DNA from: Pterobdella sp. o SKG-2022
Lineage: Eukaryota; Annelida; Clitellata; Hirudinida; Piscicolidae
Assembly: GCA_964035795.1 (NCBI GenBank)
Contig: OZ038325.1
Coordinates: forward strand, 2,296,473 to 2,360,472
Length of the DNA: 64,000 bases
Direction of reading: 5' to 3'
In this document: positions 13,935 through 64,000 of the stretch, in pieces
Layout of the letters: every line of letters begins with the position of its first letter
Numbering within the stretch: the stretch's first letter is position 1
The notes under the pieces: model-generated
What the model was told of the DNA's origin: nothing
Database searches by the model: none
Seen by the model: only the letters and a program-made list of their open reading frames with translations
Made by a program: the position numbers and the translations under genes

Positions 13935-13973
13935 TCTTCTACCACCACCCTGAATATTTTCCAGTTAAATTAT

Positions 13974-37905
<23,932 letters not shown>

Positions 37906-39054
37906 GATGACTGATCTTGAATTTTGTGAGTTGACGCCACTTAAAAATAAATTTTGTCTTGAGTTTGTCTTTGAATTGGTTTATTTACACTGAAGTTCTT
38001 ATCAGATTTTTTTTCTGTTTCATTCAGTTTATAAGGTTCCGTTTTTTTTTTTGTTTTTTATTGCTATCACACTTTTATCTGCAAGTTGCATCAAATTTAT
38101 CAGAAATTTTAAACTTTAAATTTTATTATCCATAAAATTATTTTTTTCATAAATTTTAATTTTGAAATATAATATCAAGTTTTTTAATTAAAATAAATGT
38201 TCATGGCTACAAAAATTGATTAAAAGTGAAATTAAATTATAAGAGTAAAGTCTGAGAATTTTTATCAACTTACGAAAAAGCGATAATGAACAGCGTGTTT
38301 AAAAACAAAATTTTTAGCCTTGCATGTTTAGTCTCAAAAAGTTAGATTCAAATTATTTTTTTTTATTTTTTCAAAATATCTAAATTATTTTGCATATTTA
38401 TTTACAATTTCACTTTCAAAGATGTGATATTTAATATAATATAATATAATAAAAGAAAATAAAATTGAAAATAAACATATAAAATAAAAAAAAAAAATCT
38501 TATGAAATATTTTTCAAAAAAATCTTGAAAGAAAATATTTTCAATGAAAAATGAAAGTAATTTTTATAAATTAAACTAAAAAACCGGATAATAAAATGAA
38601 TCTCAATCGAAAAAACAATAATTCAATTTTCACGAAAAATAATAATTAAAAAGAAACTCTTGAAAAAAAAAACCAAAAACTCTAAAAAAAATATTTAAAA
38701 ACTCAAATAAACTTCAAAAAGAATAATGATAAAAAACAAAAAATAAATATCCTCTAAGCCAGCTTCAAAACGGGATGATAACGATAAAACAGCCATGAAA
38801 GCACGTGGTAAGAATACCTTGCGCATTACAGACATTCAAATGATTATCATAGTTTCTTAATTTTTATTCTTCTACTTTTTTATATTTTTTTCAAACCCTT
38901 TATTTATTTATTGCTGTTTTTATAGTGTTTTTCATAAGTTTATCAGTTAATAATTCTGTTTTTGTTTTTTTCTTATTTTGATTTCTAGTATGATTTTTTT
39001 GTTATTTCGCATCAAAATAATATTCTCTGCTAAAATTCAAAATCTCATTTTGTT

Positions 39055-39206
39055 TTTCATCATCATCACCACCATCATTATCGCCACCATCATCATCATC
39101 ACCACCATCATTATCGCCACCATCATCATCATCACCACCATCATCATCACCACCATCATCATCATCACCACCATCATCATCATCACCACCATCATCATCA
39201 TCATCA
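39055..39206. repeat. CATCAC-based array
   Basis: Tandem ATCATCATCACCACC units ending in the CATCATCAG that precedes the plus-strand candidate exon. Confidence 0.93.
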
Positions 39207-39210
39207 GCCC

Positions 39211-39537
39211 GTCGAAAGAGCCCACTTTCTCGTGGTACTGGATGTGCACTCCAACAAAAATGTCGAAGAGGTTCTAAACCACGTCAGCTTCCAACCACAA
39301 AGCATTTCGAGAATCCATCCATTTTTTTTTCACTGCTCACCAAGTCACAAACAACTCGAAGCTACAAGTTTCTTTCGGTACTTGTCCCAAGGAGTGTCGG
39401 TAGAGTCTTTGGAATTTAACGCTAAACAACAACAACAAAATCATCTTTATCACCCTCATCATCCTCATCTTCATCATCATCTTTATCAACCTTATTATTT
39501 TTTCAAACAAACCCAGCATCTCAACAAATTCATATAA
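39211..39537 (+). CDS. Candidate plus-strand terminal exon, unknown product
   Basis: After a CAT-rich tract ending in CAG, a 109-codon frame (PVERAHFLVVLDVHSNKNVE, EVLNHVSFQPQSISRIHPFF, FRYLSQGVSVESLEFN, then His/Gln-rich) runs to a stop at 39535-39537. AATAAA follows at 39559-39564. Base composition is less AT-rich than the flanks. A possible upstream exon ends with a good donor at 38812 (CACGTG|GTAAGA), but its phase does not match. No ATG in frame at the start. Product not recognised. Confidence 0.33.
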   Translation, partial: VERAHFLVVLDVHSNKNVEEVLNHVSFQPQSISRIHPFFFHCSPSHKQLEATSFFRYLSQGVSVESLEFNAKQQQQNHLYHPHHPHLHHHLYQPYYFFKQTQHLNKFI

Positions 39538-39775
39538 AACCAATGTAAAAATTCCTGAAATAAAAATTTATAATTATTCTGTTATATTTTTTCTTCAACA
39601 TAGGCACTGTTGCCACAGAAAATCAGTTTTATTTATTTTAAATTCAGTTATTTTTTATTTGTTCTGAAGTTCACTTTTTAAAAAGTTTGAAAAAAAATCA
39701 GAGAAAAGTACAAAATTAAATTTTGTGATCAAAGCTATTGTTACGATTTTTTAAATTTAATTATTATTATTATTA

Positions 39776-39806
<31 letters not shown>

Positions 39807-40020
39807 CATTATTATTATTATTATTATTATTATTTTAATACTAATAATTTTATTTTTATTTTTCTCATTATTATTGTTTTTATTATTTTTGTTTTTGTTG
39901 TTCTCAGTATTTTTCTTCTTTTAGCATCGTATGTATAAATGCATATAAGTTAGATTCACTTTTAAAGTTTCATTAGCTTGGCTGTAACTTTGCAGTTTTG
40001 TTTATGTGTTTATAATACAA

Positions 40021-40292
40021 CATTAATATGAAAAATAATAAAAATATAATAATAACAATAATAAAAATAATAATAAAAAAAATCATATAAAAAATAATAT
40101 AAAAAACTTCAGTAATATGATTAAATTTAAATTAATATCATATATGATAAAACCATTAGTAATACAAACAAAAACACATGAGTATTATAAACACATATGT
40201 GTTACATATTACTGAAGTTTTTTTATATTATTTTTTTTATTATTGTTTTTATTATTGTTATTATTATATTTTTATTATTTTTCTTATTAATG
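40021..40292. repeat. Foldback (inverted-repeat) element
   Basis: Left arm 40021-40119 and right arm 40205-40292 are reverse complements with few mismatches (inner ends CTTCAGTAATATG / CATATTACTGAAG). The spacer is about 85 bp. AT-rich, so the transcript would form a long hairpin. No ORF. Confidence 0.88.
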
Positions 40293-40492
40293 TTTTATTT
40301 TTTATCAATTTTCCATTTTTTTTATTATTATCATTTCCTTATTATTCTTATTCTTAATGTATACAGTGAATAGTCACAGGAAGATGTATGCAGCTAAAAA
40401 TTTAGTGTCTTTTAAGCATTAAATAACCTTTGGATTTTTGCTGTTTTATATTTGTCTGTGTGCATCTGTATGTGATTATGTGTCTTTCTATG

Positions 40493-41099
<607 letters not shown>

Positions 41100-41299
41100 N
41101 NNNNNNNNNNNNNNNNNNNNNNNNNNNNNNNNNNNNNNNNNNNNNNNNNNNNNNNNNNNNNNNNNNNNNNNNNNNNNNNNNNNNNNNNNNNNNNNNNNNN
41201 NNNNNNNNNNNNNNNNNNNNNNNNNNNNNNNNNNNNNNNNNNNNNNNNNNNNNNNNNNNNNNNNNNNNNNNNNNNNNNNNNNNNNNNNNNNNNNNNNNN
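41100..41299. other. Assembly gap, 200 N
   Basis: Exactly 200 Ns between the TA array and the GATA array; true size unknown. Confidence 1.
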
Positions 41300-41333
41300 C
41301 ATCTTCATTTTTAGTAGATAGAGAAATAGACAA

Positions 41334-42556
<1,223 letters not shown>

Positions 42557-42599
42557 GCGCGATAATTAAATAAAAAAATGTGTAGAAAAGTCACTATCA

Positions 42600-43520
42600 C
42601 TTGTTGATAGTATTAGTTTTTTATAGTTGCTACCATCATTATCTTTATAATTTATAATTTCTTCTACGCCGTAGTTATCCTTATGAGTAATTTGTAACTA
42701 AGTTGCCATCATGTAATGATTTCATTAAATAATTTTTATAAACCCAAACCTTCTTTTAAGAATATCCGTTAAATCAAAAATTATCAAAATTTTACAATAG
42801 CGAAAACGTCAAGATTGTAACTACACTTACCTATGCAAAACTTTACAGTAAACATTTAAAAAACTTATAAATCACTGTTGGTTTCCGGTTATAACTTGTA
42901 AAGATTAAGAATTATTACATGTAAACCAAATAAACGGTCAATGTCTGGGACTTCATTTTTGTTACCTTCAAATTAGCTGCAGTATCTATATAATTTTATT
43001 ATTATTATTATTGTCGTGATTTAAAATTTTTTATCATTAAATAACTATTATTTTTATATTTTTCATAAAATCTATTAAAAATTGAAGTTAGACTTGTCTT
43101 TTATCTCAAGTCCAAAGAATTCAAACTATGTTGAGTCATTTTTATAAGACCTTAGTCAAAACTAACTCCAACCAGAAAACTATATTCAAGCAACAAAAAC
43201 AACAATAATAATGATAATAATACTTGCTTTCTACATTCAGATAACAATAAAAACAATAAGAATTTTCATTATTTTTATTATTTCATCGTTTATTTACACA
43301 CCAAAAGCACGGGCCATTCTCTAGCTGCTATTTAACGCCTTCTCTATATATAGCCCTTTTTTCGCATACTTCACGCTCTTCTACATATACATATATATCT
43401 TCACTCTTTTGCTCATGTATATATAGCATTTGAATTTATATACATATATTTCAAAGAATCAAGGCATAATTATAGTGGTTATTTGAAAATTAATTTTCTA
43501 TTTCGATTGTGCCTGTTGTC
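42600..43520. other. Intergenic, nothing but simple repeats
   Basis: Between the GATA array and the tRNA. AT-rich, with short TA/AT runs near 43380-43450. 43720-44640 and 37906-38760 are likewise featureless; the plexin promoter should lie in the latter, but no clear core element was seen. Confidence 0.55.
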
Positions 43521-43526
43521 TGTACA

Positions 43527-43608
43527 GCAGTCTTGGCCGAGTGGTTAAGGCGATAGACTAGAAATCTATTGGGCTCTGCCCGCACAGGTTCGAATCCTGT
43601 AGACTGCG
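43527..43608 (+). tRNA. tRNA-Ser(AGA): tRNA-Ser (AGA anticodon)
   Basis: An 82-nt cloverleaf. The 7-bp acceptor stem GCAGTCT/AGACTGC is perfectly paired, with discriminator G at 43608. The anticodon stem is ATAGA/TCTAT with loop CTAGAAA and anticodon AGA at 43560-43562. There is a long variable arm as expected for serine. A box TGGCCGAGTGG (43534-43544) and B box GGTTCGAATCC (43587-43597) are intact, and a T run follows at 43611 as the Pol III terminator. No intron. It looks functional. Confidence 0.96.
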
Positions 43609-44684
43609 ATTTTTTTTTTACCATCGTAGTGAGAGAAACGAACTCAAATTATTTTTTAATTCAAATCACGAAGCTTTTCGTAAAGCGCACTTACACTCTC
43701 AAGTGATTATATTGACGAGAAACTTGATAATGTAAGATATTCTTACAAAAAGCTTTGGGTAAAAAGTTTTTCAATAAGCCATAGTTTTTGTTTCGAGTAT
43801 ATCAAGTGATAATACTAAACGCAAAACATCTAAGCGCTAGCATCCCCATTCTTAAAATAGCTTAAACTACTCTCAATCTACTTATCCGGTTCATCTGTTA
43901 ACCCATAATATTAAGCACTAAGACTTGTCAGCCTTTATAAAGAGATCTAGTTCTTTTGGGTCTATGCTTAGATGTTGAGTACGATTTGAATGGTATTTAG
44001 TTTTATATTTCAAGTAATGGTTAAAAATTCATAGATAACAATGAAAAGTTGGAAAAAAAATTATTTGCAATAATATTAATAATAACAACAATAAAAACAA
44101 CAAAAATAATAAGAAATCTTAAAAAAGTCTTGGAATAATTAATATAAAAACAAGTATAAAACGAGTTGGAATAAGTTAACAACAATGAAAACTGATGGGC
44201 ACTAACAACAAAAAAACTAACAATTGGCATAGAAATTGAAATATAAGAATTATTTAAATATAAAATAACCAAAAGTGAATCGAAGTTTAAAAAAATGTTC
44301 TTTTCTACATAAAAATCTATGAAATCTTCAAGGAGCAGTATAAGTAATGAGTGTATTGGTTAAAGAAAAGAAAGAAGTTATTGCAGTCATATTTTTATTT
44401 CTATTAATAATTATTATTATTGTTGTTATTATAATTGATATTATTATTGTTTATGATTATTCTTTTTATTATTGTTTTAGTATTATTGTTATTATTTTAT
44501 GATTTTTTGTTTTGATATTATTCTATCCTCTCATCATTCTGTTTATTATTATTACTTGTTAAGGTTGCTGTTATTTGTGATAGAATATTATTTTTTTATA
44601 TTATATTCTGCTTTTTGTTTTTTTTTGATTTTTCTATATTATTTTTATTATTCTTGTTATTTTTTTTGTTAATACTTGTACCAA

Positions 44685-58593
<13,909 letters not shown>

Positions 58594-59943
58594 CTGGAAA
58601 AGATGGTGGTGTGTTTGAGAGGTGGAGGATGGTGAGGGTGGTATGGGGGTGTGATGAGGTGATGTGTAGATGGTTGTAGTGTGTATATGACGTAATTGAC
58701 GAAACTAACCACTGAAAGCTTTTTTCTGAAAAATATAAATAAAAACAATAACAGAAATATTAGCATGATGATGTCAGGTTTATTGTGTTCCTGCTTTTGT
58801 TAAGATTCAATATATGTTAGTTTTATTATTGTTTATTTTTTAAAAGTAATTCTTATTAAATCAGAACTAATTCAATTTTTTGGATTATTTTTTACATTTT
58901 ATTATTAATTTTAAAAATTTATTTTTATAAAAATTAACTTTTTTTTTTTATTTTATTTTTTTGGTATAACTACAAAGCACTAACTTCAAAAGCTTCATTT
59001 TCTTTCTTTTTATTTAAATTCTCTTTTATTTACAATCTTATACTTCCAGTGTTATTTTTAGTGACTACCTCGTTACTTCACACCTGTTTTAAAAATTTTT
59101 ATTTTTAGAATTTCAATTAAGCTCTAAATAAATTATTATTTCAGGAAATTTCCACGTTTGATTTTTAATTAGCTTTTATATTTTTTCTCCTTTTTTGACG
59201 GAAGAAAACTAAGAACAAACGAGAGTTTTGAAGATTTGTTTATTGGTGACGTAACCGCTAAAAGAAAATGATTTTTTATTTTGTTCACATAGAATTGTTT
59301 GGACTTGTTATTTAAAAATGAATCTAAACCATGAAAATTTAAGTTCATTTTTAAAAATGTAAACATAAACCTTAACGAGAACTCTCACAAAATTTAAAAA
59401 AAAGATAAAAAATTTAAAAAACAATGCAAAAAAATAATAAATCTAAAAAAAGCTATTATACAACTAATTTAAATTTACCATCATCATCATCATCATCATC
59501 ATCATTACCAACATCATTAATCCTCTTTTCATCATTACTATCATCACCCTCATCACCACCACTCCCAACTCCACCTTTTATAAAAAATCATACATCATCA
59601 TTATTATAGTTCCCTATTTCGCATCTCAGTACCAGCATTTGATTATTCACTTTATCTTCCACAACCATCATTGTTAAAAGCAACCCACCATTAACCATCA
59701 TTATAACTAATCTACCATCATCTCCAGCCAACGACCAAACCCTCATTTCGTTTTAATTATCACCTCTGTAACTATCACTTTTTTTCCTCTAAACATCTCT
59801 TCCACTCCACGACCACTTTTTCTTCACCATCACTCTCATTCATCCCAATCAATTTCCTTCCACCATCACTTTCGCTCTTTTCCTCATCATCATCACCTCC
59901 ATCCAACCACCACCACCCTTCCTTCTACCCCATCCTCCAAATC

Positions 59944-60086
59944 ATGACCCTTTGGGTCATAGGGGCATTATGCATCTTGATGGTGATAAGCATGATAGGA
60001 ACAATGGGAAACGATTGTGATGAAGATGACGATGACGACGAGGATTTCATGGATTTCCTAAGCAATGGCCATTTGGTCATCAAATG
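59944..60086 (+). CDS. Candidate first exon of a small secreted acidic peptide
   Basis: ATG at 59944 begins a signal-peptide-like stretch (WVIGALCILMVISMIGTM), then NDCDEDDDDDEDFMDFLSNG and HLVIK, ending at a consensus donor AAATG|GTGAGT. If real it is a plus-strand gene between LRMDA and PMCA. The opposite strand is also open (Ser-rich), and no second exon was found. The GAT-rich acidic part could be microsatellite-derived. Confidence 0.3.
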
Positions 60087-60714
60087 GTGAGTTTTTGTTT
60101 TATAGATTTTCTTGTGATTGCTAGCCTTCAAATTATTCATTTATCAATCAAACTCAAAACTTATCATTCTCATACCTACCTGTCAACTATTCGTCATTCA
60201 CCCCTTCAACCATCCACTCACTCATTCATCCATCCATTCATATATCCATTATCGACCTACCCATTTATCCACCTATCCATCTACTCATTATCGATCCACC
60301 CATCCACTCCCTTCATTCATCCATCTACCCACTCATCCACTCATCCATCCATTTATCCACCCATCAAAGATCATCATTCCTTATAAATCGATTGCCTTCT
60401 GAATGTTTGCCATTGTACTTGTGTTTTGAATGCCCGTATGTAACTGTAAAAATGGAAATAACAATAAAAATAAGGCTAATAAAAATAATAATAATGATAA
60501 TAGAAAAAATTAAAATGAAATAAAAAAAAGAAATTTAAACAATATTAAGAATAATTTAAATATCAATAATAAAAATGATAATGATAAAAATGGACATCGT
60601 GAAGTAATTTATAGTTATAACAATTGAAATAATAACAACAATTATAATACTGAACAGTTTTGTTATTTTTATTTATTCTATAAATAGACCAAGTTTAAAC
60701 AGAATCTCCGAACT

Positions 60715-63700
60715 CTACTCACCGGTCAAACGGACACTCTTCTCTTTAGCGTTTTGTTCTTTTGTGACGTTATCTACCAGTTTTTGGGGTGTCATCTGTC
60801 GACCATTTAAAATAATTCTTATATTATTATAGGGTATATAACTCAAAGCTGCATTGAATAAAAGCTAATCAATAAATGTGATCTTAGCACAGAACCAACC
60901 ACTGAACTGTTTATCCGTACAACAATCTTAAGCATAACAACTCTTTAAAAAAACAAAACCGTGTACAACACAAACAAAAACAATGTACAACACAAAAAAC
61001 ACATCAAAAACCTACAAAGCAACAAAAAAATCTGCAACGCAACGCCCACCTCCAACAACGTTCAGAAGCCACCCAAAAAAAAACTCAAACGAAAACCCAA
61101 TTCTTGTAACAGCCAGTTTTCTCACCACGCCACTTTTTCTCAAACACATGAACGATCTACTAACTCTCCTACTACGATAAACTTTTCATCTTTCCTAACC
61201 TCTAACCACACTAAGCCATTTCTCCCTTCAAACTTCAGACCCCAGTGAACCATCCTTTTCCACTACTAACCTTTAACTACACTAACCCCCTCTACCCTCC
61301 ACTAACCCCCACAGATCCAGGCTTCCATAGAAAGCCGTGATTAATGGCTGTCTGACGGTGATATTGTTGGAAGACTGTAGAGTCCAGAGAAGATAGTTGT
61401 GGGAGGCAGTATAATACATAGAAACTGTTTGGAGTGTACAATAAATACAAGGTTAATACAAAGTATTGAGGGTTCAGTGGGGGTTTGATGAATACCTAGA
61501 TTGTACAAGCTATTGGATGGATATTAGTGTTGTAATGATTAAATGGAGATGAAACAATAAGGGTGGGTAATAGAATAATTACATGGTTAATACATAAGAT
61601 ATATAGGGAATGTACAGATGTATGGGAGATTTAAATTTTTAGTGAATACAGGTTGCTTGTAAAAATAAAATTTTTGAGGTAAAAACCTTTAGTTTTATAT
61701 TTATACATGTCTTGTTTTTGATTCTTTGGGATGAGTGTTTTGATGTTTTTATAGCAATATTTTACTGAACTGCCTATTTGTTTGAAATTTGAAAAAAAAA
61801 AAATTAAATACAACCTTAAAAACTATAAGCTAAAATTTATTCTATCCTTATGCAAAACATTGAAAGCTGACCTATATCTATGGTATTCTAGATCATCAAT
61901 TTGATTCGTGGAAAGCGGGTCAGGTGAAAGAGGATTACCCAATAGGCTAAGGTAGGATAGATTTGGTAAGCGAGTCTTGATAATATACAAAATGAGATCT
62001 AAATTTAGTAAGTGGGGAGAGTAAAAGAAATATAATTTAAAAGTTAGTTTGTGGAATATTCAATTAATATTCAACAGAAAAAAAAAAATCAAAAAAATAA
62101 AATAAAATCCACAAAACGTTCAAATTACCGGTTAAAAGACAACTACAATTAACGGCCTTTTAAATACGAAATTAAAAATTATTGGAGTGGCGCGTAGTTC
62201 AGAGATTTAAATTGACGGAAGTTATCTTTAAATTGGATCAATACAGGTATGTCGTATCCATCTTTGGATGGCAGTGCAAGCTTTCAAATGAGTGCTGTTT
62301 TTTAATTGGTTGAGAGAATGATGGGTGGATGGAGAATGTGACATAGATAGATGGATGGGTGAGTAAACGAATCGATGGGTGAATGTATTAATGGAGAGAA
62401 AGATAGATAGACAGATTGCCTAATTAGAGGGATATAAATGGATGAATGGATATATAGCTAGGTAATTTGTTTAAAGACAAATAGACGGATGAAAAGCTAA
62501 AAAGATGGTAAGATAAAAAAACAATTAACAGGTCAATAAATAAGTGGGGTATTAGATGGGTAGATAGCTGAATAAATGAATGGATAGATAATAAAAAGAT
62601 ATGTAAATATAATTAAAAAAAATGAATGAATGAAGAAATTTTTAGATTGAGAGGTGAATAAAGGCATAGATTTGATGGATGGGTAGATTGATACATGGAT
62701 AAATGGGTGGATAGGCAAATAATTGAATAAACAGATAGATAGATGGATGAATAGATAGATAGATAAATAGATAGATAGATGAATGGATAGATAGATAGAT
62801 AGATGGATGGATAGATAGATGGACGAATAGATGATGAGATAAAAGACTAAATCGACAGGTAGGTAAATGAGAACTCTGCTACTTCCACATATATACATCA
62901 GTTTTCTGTCATGCAAGTTACGACTTGCCTCCAGTTATTGATGGAAGGCTTGAAAAAGCCGTTATGAGTATAAATACCGCTAACCATGTGTGGATGAAAC
63001 AAAAAAAATCAAAATAAGAAAAACCAGCTGATAAAAAGCATTATTTGAAAAATATTATTTTAACAACTTTTAAAAAACAGTATAAAAAGGAAAAAAGAAA
63101 ATAATATTTATAATAGAAACATTAAATAACAAAAAAATAAAAATAATAAAAATAATATCATAATAAGGATATATTGTTCTTGTTGAGAGATAGAGACGTG
63201 AGTGAAGGCATCCCTGGCATGGTGTCGACTGTTGAGTCTGTGAGTTATCATTTCTATTTTTTTAATTAGTATTTATTTTTATTAATTTTTTTGTTTATTA
63301 TTATTATTATTGTTTCTTTTATTATGTTTGTCATTATGATGATGAGGATTATAATAACAAATATTATAATGATAATTATAGTCATAATTATAACAATACT
63401 TATTAGTATTATCGCTATTATTAATATTATTTTTTTATTATAATCATTATTAATATCATCATCATCCTCATCATCATCATCATCATCATCATCCTCATCA
63501 TCATCTTTATCCTCATCATCTTCCTCATTATAATTCCTAGTATTGTTTCTTTTATATTTTATTGTTATCATTTTTCCTTCATCAGCATTCTTATTAAAAT
63601 TATTATTTTTTTATGATTATTATCTTTTTTATTTTTGTTCTTGACTCTATTTTTTTGTTTCACCTGTGAGAGAATTACAGTCCATAATTAGTAATCTCAA

Positions 63701-63731
63701 CCTGGTGAAGTGCTCTAATCCCTTTAAAGTC
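60715..63731 (-). CDS. LRMDA: LRR protein resembling LRMDA (C10orf11), 3' part of gene
   Basis: Exons: 63731-63664 (LKGLEHFTRLRLLIMDCNSL), 63237-63173 (STVDTMPGMPSLTSLSLNKN), 61998-61872 (LPNLSYLSLLGNPLSP, then LEYHRY), 61424-61313 (FYVLYCLPQLSSLDSTVFQQ), 60795-60715 (TPQKLVDNVTKEQNAKEKSV to TAG). Phases agree except that one exon of 3n+1 nt is still missing between 63173 and 61998. The order of LRR, PNL.YLSLLGNP, YRY.VLY.LP.L..LD matches my recollection of LRMDA, a small intracellular LRR protein; another small LRR protein is possible. The 5' exons lie beyond 64000. Exon 63237-63173 has no GT donor before a stop but ends at AAT|ATATCCTT, a U12-type site. AATAAA lies at 60677-60668, about 40 nt after the stop. 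Confidence 0.65.
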
Positions 63732-64000
63732 CTGCATGATGGTTTGGTAACTACCTAGCTGATGAGATTAACAACCATCATTGCAATAATAAAAACAGCA
63801 AAAAAAAGAAAAATATTAAGAACAATAACAAAAATAAAAAATGAAACATAACAATAAGAATAATAATAATGATCATTATATTTTTAAAAATCATGAAGCT
63901 GTTCCACACAAGATTCGAAAATTTATGTTTGCCACTGCATTCTTCTGTGTGTTTAGCATATTGATCCGCTTTGATGAAGTATTATTATGGTAAGTCGATA

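Noticed and set aside
60715..60795. MTPQKLVDNV... as the first exon of PMCA
   Set aside because: Its ATG looked like a start, but the donor that would follow gives the wrong phase for PMCA exon 58593, while reading on gives a stop and it joins the LRR gene in phase 0 as the last exon.

Overview
The window is AT-rich animal nuclear DNA (spliced genes, standard stop codons, dense microsatellites, LINE and SINE debris). It suggests an invertebrate metazoan; I cannot name the phylum. Three multi-exon genes lie head-to-tail on the minus strand, and all three could be rebuilt exon by exon with consistent splice phases.

(1) 63731-60715: the 3' part of a small leucine-rich-repeat gene resembling LRMDA (C10orf11); its 5' end is outside the window. 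One of its introns appears to start with a U12-type ATATCCTT site. (2) 58593-44685: a plasma-membrane Ca2+-ATPase (PMCA/ATP2B), 27 exons plus a tentative short terminal exon, with all P-type ATPase motifs; its first coding exon was not found. (3) 37905-13974: a complete plexin receptor, 38 coding exons and about 2043 residues: signal peptide, sema domain, three PSI and four IPT modules, one transmembrane helix, and a split RasGAP-like domain with both arginine motifs around a Rho-binding domain. Each gene has an AATAAA signal about 35-50 nt after its predicted stop. A tRNA-Ser(AGA) gene lies between PMCA and plexin.

Region by region: 1-13973 is downstream of plexin and holds three degenerate LINE fragments plus one RT scrap, older dispersed repeats, an isolated Thr-rich candidate exon and a GATA array. 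13974-37905 is plexin; one intron carries a full-length LINE with a 1152-codon ORF preceded by a 3' fragment of the same family. 37906-44684 is intergenic: a foldback repeat, (TA)n, a 200-N gap, a 1.2 kb GATA array, the tRNA, and a plus-strand candidate exon. 44685-58593 is PMCA, with one intron holding an internally deleted relative of the same LINE. 58594-64000 holds simple repeats, a possible plus-strand secreted-peptide exon and the LRR gene.

The most interesting observation is that all three copies of one APE-type LINE family (full length, 5'-truncated and internally deleted) sit inside (TG)n arrays, in the same orientation relative to the TG strand and bounded on both sides by TG repeat, in introns of two unrelated genes. 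This looks like a retrotransposon specific for TG microsatellites. In both host introns the same TG/CA array forms the 3' splice site, and TG/CA tracts abut several other exons. Five copies of a tRNA-Ile-derived SINE are all in the minus orientation.
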